A DNA stretch of 5,974 bases, from the NCBI GenBank assembly GCA_964602055.1, contig CAZRPU010000092.1, forward strand, positions 1 through 5,974. The letters are read 5' to 3'. This document shows positions 1 through 5,689 of the stretch, piece after piece (the first letter of the stretch is position 1; every line of letters begins with the position of its first letter). The notes beneath the pieces are model-generated. The model did not search any database, was not told the origin of the DNA, and saw only the letters and a program-made list of their open reading frames with translations. The position numbers and the translations under genes were made by a program. Origin of the DNA: JACPLA01 sp964602055 (lineage in GTDB: Bacteria; Bacteroidota; Ignavibacteria; UBA10030).

Positions 1-1
1 G

Positions 2-349
2 ACAACATGTGTTGATGGGCGGGCCTGTGTCTTTGTCATGGAAGAAAACGGCATTGCCAAATGTTCATTGGAACATGCCTTTCTCAAAGGGGAAACAAGC
101 TGGCGCAAGCCCCTCTCCTGCAGTCTCTTTCCCCTTCGAATCGACCGGGGGCCCCAGGAACGTATCCGCTTCGAGTTCTTGGCAGATTGTGAGCCTGCTT
201 ATGAACACGGCGAAGCGACAGGAACCTTTTTGTCGGATTTCCTTCGCGAAGCGCTCACCAGGGCCTACGGACCCGAGTGGGTCAGGCGCTTTTCTGATCT
301 CTGCTATGAACACCGTCAGAATCGAGACCACGAGGAAGAGACGGAATGA
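2..349 (+). CDS. DUF3109-like cysteine-rich protein, C-terminal part (5' end outside window)
   Basis: The reading frame is open from the left edge, so the gene begins upstream and only the last 115 residues are seen. Visible cysteines lie at fragment residues 3 and 9 (TTCVDGRAC), 21 (AKCSLEHAF), 40 (KPLSCSLFPLRI) and 63 (DCEPA). The pattern of an 'AxCxxExAF' stretch, then 'KPxSCxxxPxRI', then 'CxPA', and a tail with 'FLxExLxRxxGxEW'-like spacing (FLREALTRAYGPEW) matches my recollection of the DUF3109 family, related to the YkgJ-type proteins proposed to bind Zn or Fe through cysteines. Metal binding is inferred and the biochemical role is unknown. The ATG at 38 is internal: coding similarity, including two cysteines, continues upstream of it. 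The stop codon overlaps the rpoN start (ATGA, 346-349), which suggests co-transcription and translational coupling. Confidence is good that it is a real gene and moderate for the family. Confidence 0.8.
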   Translation, partial: TTCVDGRACVFVMEENGIAKCSLEHAFLKGETSWRKPLSCSLFPLRIDRGPQERIRFEFLADCEPAYEHGEATGTFLSDFLREALTRAYGPEWVRRFSDLCYEHRQNRDHEEETE

Positions 350-1794
350 CGACCCTGAATCTCTCCCAGCAGCTGCGCCTCGGCCTTAAGCTCACACCTC
401 AGCAAGTTCAATATCTCAAACTCCTCCAGCTCCCCAATCTCGCTCTCGAGCAGCGCATCAAGACAGAACTCGAGCTCAACCCGATGCTTGAAGTGGAAGA
501 GGACCTTGATCGCACGGACGATGAGACGACTTCGGATGATGAACTTCAGCAGACTGCGGAAGAGGACAGGAATGGTGAAGACGAGGAAGGCTACACCCTC
601 GATGATTACATGAATGATGACCTCGAGGGCCACAAAAGCCCCGAGGCACGCTCTTCGTCCAACGGCGATGAGGACTATGAATCGCCCCTTCCTTCTGCCC
701 CGCCGCTGTCGGAGAGGCTTCTTGCCCAGTTTCGCATGCAGGTCCTGGACGAAACGGATCTTCTGCTTGCCGAGGAGATCATCGGGAACGTCGATAAGGA
801 TGGCTACCTGCGGCGGGAGCTTTCCTTAATCGTGCAGGACTTGAACCTGAGTTACGGCCTCGAAATTCCGCAGGACAAAGCGGATTCTGTTCTGAAGAGG
901 ATTCAACAGCTTGACCCTCCCGGCATCGCGGCCCGTTCATTGGAGGAATGCCTGATCGCTCAAATCAAGGCGACGGTTCATGACAACATGCTCCGGGAAC
1001 TTGCTCTGAAAATCCTCGAAGAGCAGTTTGAAGACCTGAAGCTGAAGCGGTACGACGCGTTGGGACAGAATCTGGGGGTTGGCAACGAAACTCTCAAGAA
1101 GGTTGTCGAGCTCATTCAACATTTGAACCCGAAGCCGGGGGAGGGGGAATTCTCGGCCCAGGAGAACTACGTTACGCCCGATTTCATCGTTGAAAAGGAT
1201 GAGGGGGATTTTCTCATAAGCCTTAATGACCGGACTATTCCCACCCTCCGGCTCAACAGGGCATATCGGGATCTAATTGCTCCCAAAGGGAAGAAGACTG
1301 CCAAAGAAACGAAGGATTTTATCAAGCAGAAGTTCGAAGCGGCGAAGTGGTTCATCGCTTCCATCCATCAGCGCAGAGAGACCCTGCTGAAGGTGATGCG
1401 CGTGATTGTCGACAGGCAGCGGCAGTGGTTCGAGGAGGGAGAAATATTGAAACCGATGATTTATAAGAACGTAGCAGAGGTTGTCGGGGTGGACATTTCC
1501 ACCATCAGTCGAGTGGTCAACAGCAAATATGTCCAGACGGAATTCGGCGTCTTTTCACTGAAACATTTTTTCACCTCGGCCATCGAAACGGAGAGCGGCG
1601 AAGATCTTTCAAATCTCACGGTCAAGCAAAAAGTGAAAGACATCGTCGAGGCCGAAGATCCGCAGAATCCCCTCAATGACGACAAGATTGCAGAGCTCCT
1701 TCAGAAGGAAGGCATCAAGCTTGCGAGAAGGACTGTTGCCAAGTACCGCGAACAACTCGGGCTCCCCATAGCCCGCTTACGAAAGAAAATGTGA
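346..1794 (+). CDS. rpoN: RNA polymerase sigma-54 factor RpoN
   Basis: This is sigma-54, which directs RNA polymerase to -24/-12 promoters and needs an enhancer-binding AAA+ activator to open DNA. At 482 residues it has the usual family length and all regions. Residues 1-50 are the Gln/Leu-rich activator-interacting region I (LSQQLRLGLKLTPQQ...LELNPMLE). Residues about 50-112 are the highly acidic, low-complexity region II. Residues about 115-320 are the core-binding domain, including the motif LDPPGIAARSLEECL. A helix-turn-helix lies near residues 375-395 (NVAEVVGVDISTISRVVNSKY), followed by GVFSLKHFF. The RpoN box ARRTVAKYRE at residues 460-469, which contacts the -24 element, is canonical. 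The ATG start overlaps the upstream stop by 4 bases and has a purine-rich GAGGAAG ribosome site at 332-338. The gene ends in a GTGA overlap with hslV. It appears intact, and its targets cannot be seen here. Confidence 0.98.
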   Translation: MTTLNLSQQLRLGLKLTPQQVQYLKLLQLPNLALEQRIKTELELNPMLEVEEDLDRTDDETTSDDELQQTAEEDRNGEDEEGYTLDDYMNDDLEGHKSPEARSSSNGDEDYESPLPSAPPLSERLLAQFRMQVLDETDLLLAEEIIGNVDKDGYLRRELSLIVQDLNLSYGLEIPQDKADSVLKRIQQLDPPGIAARSLEECLIAQIKATVHDNMLRELALKILEEQFEDLKLKRYDALGQNLGVGNETLKKVVELIQHLNPKPGEGEFSAQENYVTPDFIVEKDEGDFLISLNDRTIPTLRLNRAYRDLIAPKGKKTAKETKDFIKQKFEAAKWFIASIHQRRETLLKVMRVIVDRQRQWFEEGEILKPMIYKNVAEVVGVDISTISRVVNSKYVQTEFGVFSLKHFFTSAIETESGEDLSNLTVKQKVKDIVEAEDPQNPLNDDKIAELLQKEGIKLARRTVAKYREQLGLPIARLRKKM

Positions 1795-2336
1795 CCATGG
1801 AAAAGCCAGAGCTGCACGCAACAACGATTATCGGACTTCGGAGAGACGGCAAGGCCGCACTCGGGGGCGACGGACAGGTTTCTCTTGGTTCAACAATCAT
1901 GAAGCAACATTCGAACAAGATCCGGAAGGTCTACAAGGATTCGGTGATCGTCGGATTTGCGGGGGCGGCCGCCGACGCGTTCAGCCTCCTCGACCGGTTC
2001 GAAGAACAATTGGAAAAGCATCAGGGGCAGCTGGTGAGATCAGCCGTTGAACTTGCAAAACTTTGGCGCACGGACAAGTACCTCAGACAGCTCGAAGCAC
2101 TGCTTGCTGTCATTGACAAGGAGCATGCCTTGATTATTTCCGGCAACGGCGACGTCATCGAACCGGACGACGGCATCGTGGCGGTAGGTTCGGGAGGGAT
2201 GTATGCACTGGCGGCGGCAAGGATGCTCGTCAAGCATACCAAGCAATCGGCCCGCGATATTGTACATGAAGCGCTCGATGTCGCTTCGGATATTTGCGTC
2301 TACACCAACAAGAACATTCATATAGAAGAACTTTGA
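1791..2336 (+). CDS. hslV: ATP-dependent protease subunit HslV (ClpQ), with propeptide
   Basis: HslV is the peptidase of the cytosolic HslUV (ClpYQ) complex, a double hexameric ring of proteasome beta-type subunits that degrades proteins fed in by HslU. The active N-terminal threonine is recognisable at residue 11 (HA|TTIIGLRRDG, codon at 1821). Counting it as Thr1, the family residues Asp17 and Lys33 are present (GGDGQVSLG, NKIRKV), with GFAGAAADAF, WRTDKYLRQLEALL, IISGNGDVIEPDDGI, the AVGSGG loop with its serine, and a C-terminal CVYTNKNIHIEEL. The protein has 181 residues, or 171 when mature, close to the usual size. Unlike the enterobacterial form, where Thr follows Met1, a propeptide of about 10 residues must be removed. 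I take the GTG at 1791 because it forms a GTGA overlap with rpoN and lies 5 bases after GAAAG. ATG at 1797 is the alternative, and both give the same mature protein. Confidence 0.97.
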   Translation: MTMEKPELHATTIIGLRRDGKAALGGDGQVSLGSTIMKQHSNKIRKVYKDSVIVGFAGAAADAFSLLDRFEEQLEKHQGQLVRSAVELAKLWRTDKYLRQLEALLAVIDKEHALIISGNGDVIEPDDGIVAVGSGGMYALAAARMLVKHTKQSARDIVHEALDVASDICVYTNKNIHIEEL

Positions 2337-3724
2337 GTTCCCCCTTGTCCCTTACATCCGTTCTCTCCTCGAGTGAATTGACTCCTCGGCAAATCGTCAA
2401 GGAGCTCGACAAGTATATCATCGGGCAGGACAATGCCAAGCGATCAGTAGCGATTGCCCTGCGCAACCGTTGGCGGCGTCTCCAGGTGCCTGAAGGCCTT
2501 AGGGAAGAGATCATGCCCAACAACATTATTCTTATCGGCCCGACGGGCGTGGGAAAAACAGAGATCGCACGGCGGTTGGCAAAGCTGGCGAATGCACCGT
2601 TCCTCAAGGTTGAGGCATCCAAATTCACCGAGGTGGGTTATGTCGGCCGCGATGTGGAATCGATGATCAGGGATTTAATGGAGATATCGGTCGCCATGGT
2701 GAAAGCTGAGCATGCGGCGGATGTTCAGGATCGGGCCCGTGTGCTGGCGGAAGAGCGAATCCTCGACATCCTCGTTCCACCGCTGCGGAGGCCCTCTCCC
2801 GTTGCGCCGGGAGAACCGCCTCAGGAACCCGAGGATGAAGGAAAGGCCCGTCAGAAGTTTCGTGAGAAGCTCCGTGCGGGAGAACTCGACGAAAGAATCA
2901 TTGAGGTCGATATTCCGGCCACCCAGGTGCCTCTCATGCAAGTGATGGGACCCGTGAGTCTGGAAGAAATGGGGATCAATCTTCAGGAGATGTTCGGAAA
3001 CGTCCTTCCGAAAAAAAGCAAAATCAGGAAAATGCAGGTAAAAGAAGCCCGCATCGCATTGACGCAGGAAGAAGCAGTAAAACTCATCGACATGGACAAG
3101 GTGACAAAGCAGGCAATTGCACGGATCGAGAATTCAGGCATCGTGTTTATCGATGAGATCGACAAGATTGCCAGCACGAGGGGACAGACTTCCGGTCCCG
3201 ATGTTTCACGCGAAGGAGTGCAACGCGACCTCCTGCCGATCGTCGAGGGTTCGAACGTAACGACCAAGCACGGAATGGTAAGGACTGATCACATTCTCTT
3301 CATTGCTTCGGGAGCCTTTCACGTCACAAAACCTTCCGACCTCATTCCTGAGCTTCAGGGGCGTTTCCCCATTCGCGTGGAGCTGCAGAGCCTTACGGAA
3401 GACGACTTTGTCAAGATCCTGACGCTCCCGGCAAACGCCTTGCTGAAGCAATACTCCGCGCTCCTCGAGACGGAGGGCGTCAGCCTCGAATTCGAGACAC
3501 CGGCAGTACGGGAAATTGCCCGCACGGCGTTTGAAGTGAATGAGCAGGTTGAGAATATCGGCGCGCGGCGGCTGCACACAATTCTGACCACCCTCTTGGA
3601 AGAACTCCTCTTTGAAACTCCCGACAAGGTCACTGCGAAGAAGATCCTTATTTCAAAGCAGATGGTTGAAGAAAAACTCTCGGCAATCGTCAAGAACAGA
3701 GACCTGAGCCGCTACATCCTCTAG
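2333..3724 (+). CDS. hslU: ATP-dependent unfoldase HslU (ClpY)
   Basis: HslU is the hexameric AAA+ unfoldase that binds, unfolds and translocates substrates into HslV. The N domain starts at LTPRQIVKELDKYIIGQ. Then come Walker A GPTGVGKT (residues 69-76 from the chosen start), the pore loop GYVG (102-105), a variable I domain (about 115-250, Pro/Glu-rich near the middle), Walker B VFIDEID (271-277), the arginine finger R344 in LQGRFPIRV, sensor-2 GARRL (410-414), and the C-terminal tail DLSRYIL, whose end inserts into HslV to activate it. No ATG exists near the expected start. TTG at 2333 forms a TTGA overlap with the hslV stop and lies 4 bases after AGAAG, giving 463 residues with a Ser/Leu-rich extension of about 13-15 residues. 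TTG at 2345 or 2378 are alternatives, and 2378 would give 448 residues, nearer the usual 443. The frame also stays open upstream to a TTG at 2294, inside hslV. The product is certain, the exact start is not. Confidence 0.97.
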   Translation: MSSPLSLTSVLSSSELTPRQIVKELDKYIIGQDNAKRSVAIALRNRWRRLQVPEGLREEIMPNNIILIGPTGVGKTEIARRLAKLANAPFLKVEASKFTEVGYVGRDVESMIRDLMEISVAMVKAEHAADVQDRARVLAEERILDILVPPLRRPSPVAPGEPPQEPEDEGKARQKFREKLRAGELDERIIEVDIPATQVPLMQVMGPVSLEEMGINLQEMFGNVLPKKSKIRKMQVKEARIALTQEEAVKLIDMDKVTKQAIARIENSGIVFIDEIDKIASTRGQTSGPDVSREGVQRDLLPIVEGSNVTTKHGMVRTDHILFIASGAFHVTKPSDLIPELQGRFPIRVELQSLTEDDFVKILTLPANALLKQYSALLETEGVSLEFETPAVREIARTAFEVNEQVENIGARRLHTILTTLLEELLFETPDKVTAKKILISKQMVEEKLSAIVKNRDLSRYIL

Positions 3725-3732
3725 AAAGAGAA

Positions 3733-3757
3733 ACGGCCCGAAGAGGATTCGGGCCGT
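3733..3757. terminator. Bidirectional hairpin terminator between convergent genes
   Basis: A perfect 10-base-pair GC-rich inverted repeat (ACGGCCCGAA / TTCGGGCCGT) encloses a 5-base loop GAGGA. It begins 8 bases after the hslU stop and ends 3 bases from the stop of the convergent DUF3467 gene. Read on the - strand it is followed at once by TTCTCTTTCT, a reasonable T-rich tail. On the + strand the nearest T run (CTTTTT, from 3770) lies 12 or more bases past the stem, so it fits the - strand better. It probably serves both transcripts. Confidence 0.8.
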
Positions 3758-3760
3758 CGT

Positions 3761-4087
3761 TCAGTGAACTTTTTCCCCTTTGGTCGGGGGTTGAAATCCG
3801 AATCCCGGCCCTCCGGCTCCTTCGCCCGCAATCTTGATCTCTCCAAACTTTTTCTCGTACTTATCGATATTGTCCTGAAGCGCATGGAGGAGCATCTTTG
3901 TGTGCTGAGGTGTCATGATGATGCGCGCGTGGACCTTCGCCTTCGGTACGCCCGGCAAGACACGCGTAAAGTCGATCACAAATTCAGCCGGAGAGTGCGT
4001 AATGATTGCGAGATTCGAATAAATCCCTTCCGCCTCTTTTTCCCCGAGTTCGATATTGATTTGCTGCTGCTGTACCTGATCTGCCAT
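3761..4087 (-). CDS. DUF3467 family protein
   Basis: This 108-residue protein matches my recollection of the DUF3467 family: a Gln-rich start (MADQVQQQQ), then INIELGEKEAEGIYSNLAII, THSPAEFVIDFTRVLPG, PKAKVHARIIMTP, and a helix LLHALQDNIDKYEKKFGEI. After residue 90 or so comes a Gly/Pro-rich, probably disordered tail ending GEKVH. No signal peptide or membrane segment is visible, so it is probably cytosolic. The function of the family is not established and I do not assign one. ATG at 4087 is preferred because GGGAGAGG lies just upstream (4090-4097) and family similarity starts here. The longer frame to an ATG at 4132 would translate through a hairpin and has no such site. It lies 74 bases downstream of the TPR gene on the same strand, with a hairpin between them, so co-transcription is possible but likely partial. 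Confidence 0.9.
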   Translation of the reverse strand: MADQVQQQQINIELGEKEAEGIYSNLAIITHSPAEFVIDFTRVLPGVPKAKVHARIIMTPQHTKMLLHALQDNIDKYEKKFGEIKIAGEGAGGPGFGFQPPTKGEKVH

Positions 4088-4089
4088 GG

Positions 4090-4097
4090 CCTCTCCC
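4090..4097 (-). promoter_or_regulatory. Ribosome binding site of the DUF3467 gene
   Basis: On the - strand GGGAGAGG stands two bases before the ATG at 4087, with its GGAG core about 6 bases away. This is the best ribosome site in the window and decides in favour of the 108-residue product over the start at 4132. Confidence 0.75.
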
Positions 4098-4107
4098 TTG
4101 AGACCAA

Positions 4108-4133
4108 AATGCCCATCCGGATCGATGGGCATT
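4108..4133 (-). terminator. Hairpin downstream of the TPR gene, in the DUF3467 leader
   Basis: A perfect 10-base-pair inverted repeat (AATGCCCATC / GATGGGCATT) with a 6-base loop lies 28 bases beyond the TPR stop. On the - strand the stem runs into a short T run (four T including the last stem base) and then GGTC, so it resembles a weak intrinsic terminator. It ends about 20 bases before the DUF3467 start and does not include the ribosome site. It may instead act as an mRNA-stabilising or attenuating element between two genes of one transcript. Confidence 0.55.
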
Positions 4134-4161
4134 CGGGTCGCGTGTATGCTGTTTTTAGGTA

Positions 4162-5541
4162 TTATTTCTTGCCGCGCAGCTGATCGGCCTTATCAAACGC
4201 CTTGACGGCTTTATCCTGCATTCCCAGCTGTGCATAGATGGTTCCCAGAGTTTCCCACACCTGGACATCGTCGGGTTTTTCTTCTGCGACTTTTTCGATG
4301 AAGGGCAGCGCCATCTTGAACTTTTCCTTGTGTTCCTGGGTCGGTTCTCCCTTTTCATCCGAGGCTCTCATGAGCTCCACACCCCAGTTATAATACGTAG
4401 CGCCCAGGTCAAATAAGGCGTCGCTATACGTGGAATCGATTTCGAACGCCCTCTGAAACTCGGCGACGGCCGATTTGTGGTCCCCCGCACTGCGATACAG
4501 AACACCAAGAATGTAATGATTGACTTTGTTTGCAGGATTCGCCTTCGTCACCCTCTCATATTCTCCAATCGCTTCCTTGATGCGGTCGGACTGGACGTAC
4601 GCCTGCAGAAGAATATTGAGGACTTCCGTATCGTCCGCAACCTCCTTCTTTACAGCCTGGATGTATTGAATTGCTTCATTGTATTGTCGCAACGCCAACT
4701 GATGGCTGGAAGAATCGATCGATGGCTTGTAGGGCTCGTCAAAGGTCTTCTTTGCGACTTTGTTTGCATCCATCTCGAGTGTCAATTTGTAGCGGCTATA
4801 CACCATGGTTTCCTTATTTGAGCCCCGCGGTCCCCGCCGGATATTGTCAGGCGCACCCAATGCCGCTATTACCTCATTTTTGCTCGTATTTTTCCTGATT
4901 CCCGCAAGGTTACGAACGGCTTTCAGCTTGTCGGCGTTGTCTGTTTCGAACTTCGTCTTAAATCGGTCTCCCAGAAAGACGTGGATCCGGGCCATTCGCT
5001 GAAGTGATTCCTTGTCTCTGCCCATTTCCCACGCTTTGCCAAACGCCTTGATGGCGTTGTCGTAGTCCGTTTTGTTGTTATAGGCATAGCCGAGGTATCG
5101 ATACGTCATCGACGTATCGGGCCAAGCCTCGGCCGCTCTTTGGAATTCGGCGATCGCATCGTCAAAAAACATTGTTGATTCGGGGGTCGCCCTTTCCAGC
5201 GCCTTCACGCCGGCATTCAGATGCACACCCCACCTGTTGTACCGAATGTTGCGGATATCGGTTCTATGTTTGTCTGAGAGTTTCAGTGCGGCGTCAAATG
5301 CCTCATTCATCCGGGGATATTCCCCATCTTCCGAGCAGATCGCTCCAAGCAAGTACCATGCTTCATCGTTCGTTGGGTTGTTTCGAACCTCGATATCGAG
5401 CAAACGCTTTGCCTCCGTGAAGTTCTTCTGGGACATTTTCAACTTTGCGCCGGTAAACTCCGCCGAGGCACATTGAAAGCCCTGAAACACGACGAGAGCC
5501 AGCGCTGTCAAAACGAGAAGAACAACTGCAAACGGCTTCAT
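4162..5541 (-). CDS. Exported tetratricopeptide repeat protein with a BamE-like segment
   Basis: This 459-residue protein has a Lys-Pro start and a hydrophobic stretch (residues 5-19), then FQGFQCASAEF. It is a signal peptide cleaved either after ASA (residue 27) or, less typically, before Cys24 as a lipoprotein. It should act in the periplasm or at the outer membrane. TPR-like helical repeats fill residues about 31-93 (including EAWYLLGAICSEDGEYP), 98-210 (TYRYLGYAYNNKTDYDNAIKAF) and 305-459 (HYILGVLYRSAGDHKSAVAEF, VWETLGTIYAQLGMQDKAVKAF). Between them, residues about 213-267 resemble SmpA/OmlA (BamE): TSKNEVIAALGAPD followed by short beta-like strands (MVYSRYKLTLEMD, NKVAKK). TPRs usually bind proteins, and the partner here is unknown. 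The ATG at 5541 is chosen for the signal peptide and the AAAGGAA site upstream. The frame stays open to 5784, but that would overlap the divergent HIT gene. Confidence 0.9.
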   Translation of the reverse strand: MKPFAVVLLVLTALALVVFQGFQCASAEFTGAKLKMSQKNFTEAKRLLDIEVRNNPTNDEAWYLLGAICSEDGEYPRMNEAFDAALKLSDKHRTDIRNIRYNRWGVHLNAGVKALERATPESTMFFDDAIAEFQRAAEAWPDTSMTYRYLGYAYNNKTDYDNAIKAFGKAWEMGRDKESLQRMARIHVFLGDRFKTKFETDNADKLKAVRNLAGIRKNTSKNEVIAALGAPDNIRRGPRGSNKETMVYSRYKLTLEMDANKVAKKTFDEPYKPSIDSSSHQLALRQYNEAIQYIQAVKKEVADDTEVLNILLQAYVQSDRIKEAIGEYERVTKANPANKVNHYILGVLYRSAGDHKSAVAEFQRAFEIDSTYSDALFDLGATYYNWGVELMRASDEKGEPTQEHKEKFKMALPFIEKVAEEKPDDVQVWETLGTIYAQLGMQDKAVKAFDKADQLRGKK

Positions 5542-5548
5542 AAAAAGA

Positions 5549-5555
5549 TTCCTTT
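5549..5555 (-). promoter_or_regulatory. Ribosome binding site of the TPR gene
   Basis: AAAGGAA on the - strand lies 7 bases before the ATG at 5541, a normal spacing. Together with the signal peptide beginning exactly at that ATG, it fixes the start and excludes the longer open frame. Confidence 0.75.
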
Positions 5556-5586
5556 GAGAAGTTGTGGTGGGACCAAACTGACAAAA

Positions 5587-5615
5587 AATATACCAAAAGT
5601 CGCTCCGACATGCAA
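5587..5615 (-). promoter_or_regulatory. Probable promoter of the TPR gene
   Basis: On the - strand TTGCAT (5615-5610) and TATATT (5592-5587) are separated by 17 bases, giving a sigma-70-like -35/-10 pair. The -10 region continues as TATATTTTTTG, also reminiscent of the Bacteroidota -7 element TAnnTTTG. A start site near 5580 would leave a leader of about 40 bases that includes the ribosome site. The -35 match is weak outside TTG. No experimental support is visible. Confidence 0.55.
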
Positions 5616-5627
5616 GGAAGCCGTTCT

Positions 5628-5655
5628 TTGACTTTCGCTCAGTTTTTGCTACATT
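5628..5655 (+). promoter_or_regulatory. Probable promoter of the HIT gene
   Basis: TTGACT (5628-5633) and TACATT (5650-5655) are spaced by 16 bases, with a TG dinucleotide one base before the -10 (extended -10, TGCTACATT). A start site near 5662 would give a leader of roughly 28 bases before the ATG at 5690. It is arranged back to back with the TPR promoter, the two -35 elements being 12 bases apart. Confidence 0.55.
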
Positions 5656-5689
5656 ATGGTTCACCAACCTGCTCCAGCCCGCAAACAAA

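Noticed and set aside
9..389. A 126-residue + strand open frame overlapping the DUF3109-like gene and rpoN
   Set aside because: Frame-shifted relative to the conserved DUF3109-like coding frame, low-complexity composition, and it runs into the rpoN coding region.
4088..4132. Longer DUF3467 product starting at ATG 4132
   Set aside because: The first 15 residues would be encoded by the hairpin and the ribosome site itself; GGGAGAGG clearly serves the ATG at 4087.
3764..4183. A 139-residue + strand open frame opposite the DUF3467 gene
   Set aside because: Antisense shadow of a recognised family; Arg-rich composition typical of a reverse frame, and no ribosome site.
5095..5119. Inverted repeat CGATACGT / ACGTATCG and the palindrome GTATCGATAC
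   Set aside because: Located inside the TPR coding region, where it encodes normal TPR residues (TYRYLG); no T run or spacing suggests a regulatory site.
5605..5630. Possible sigma-54 (-24/-12) promoter on the minus strand around TTGCAT
   Set aside because: The upstream GG is only 7 bases from the GC instead of the required 10, and there is no TGGCAC-type element.
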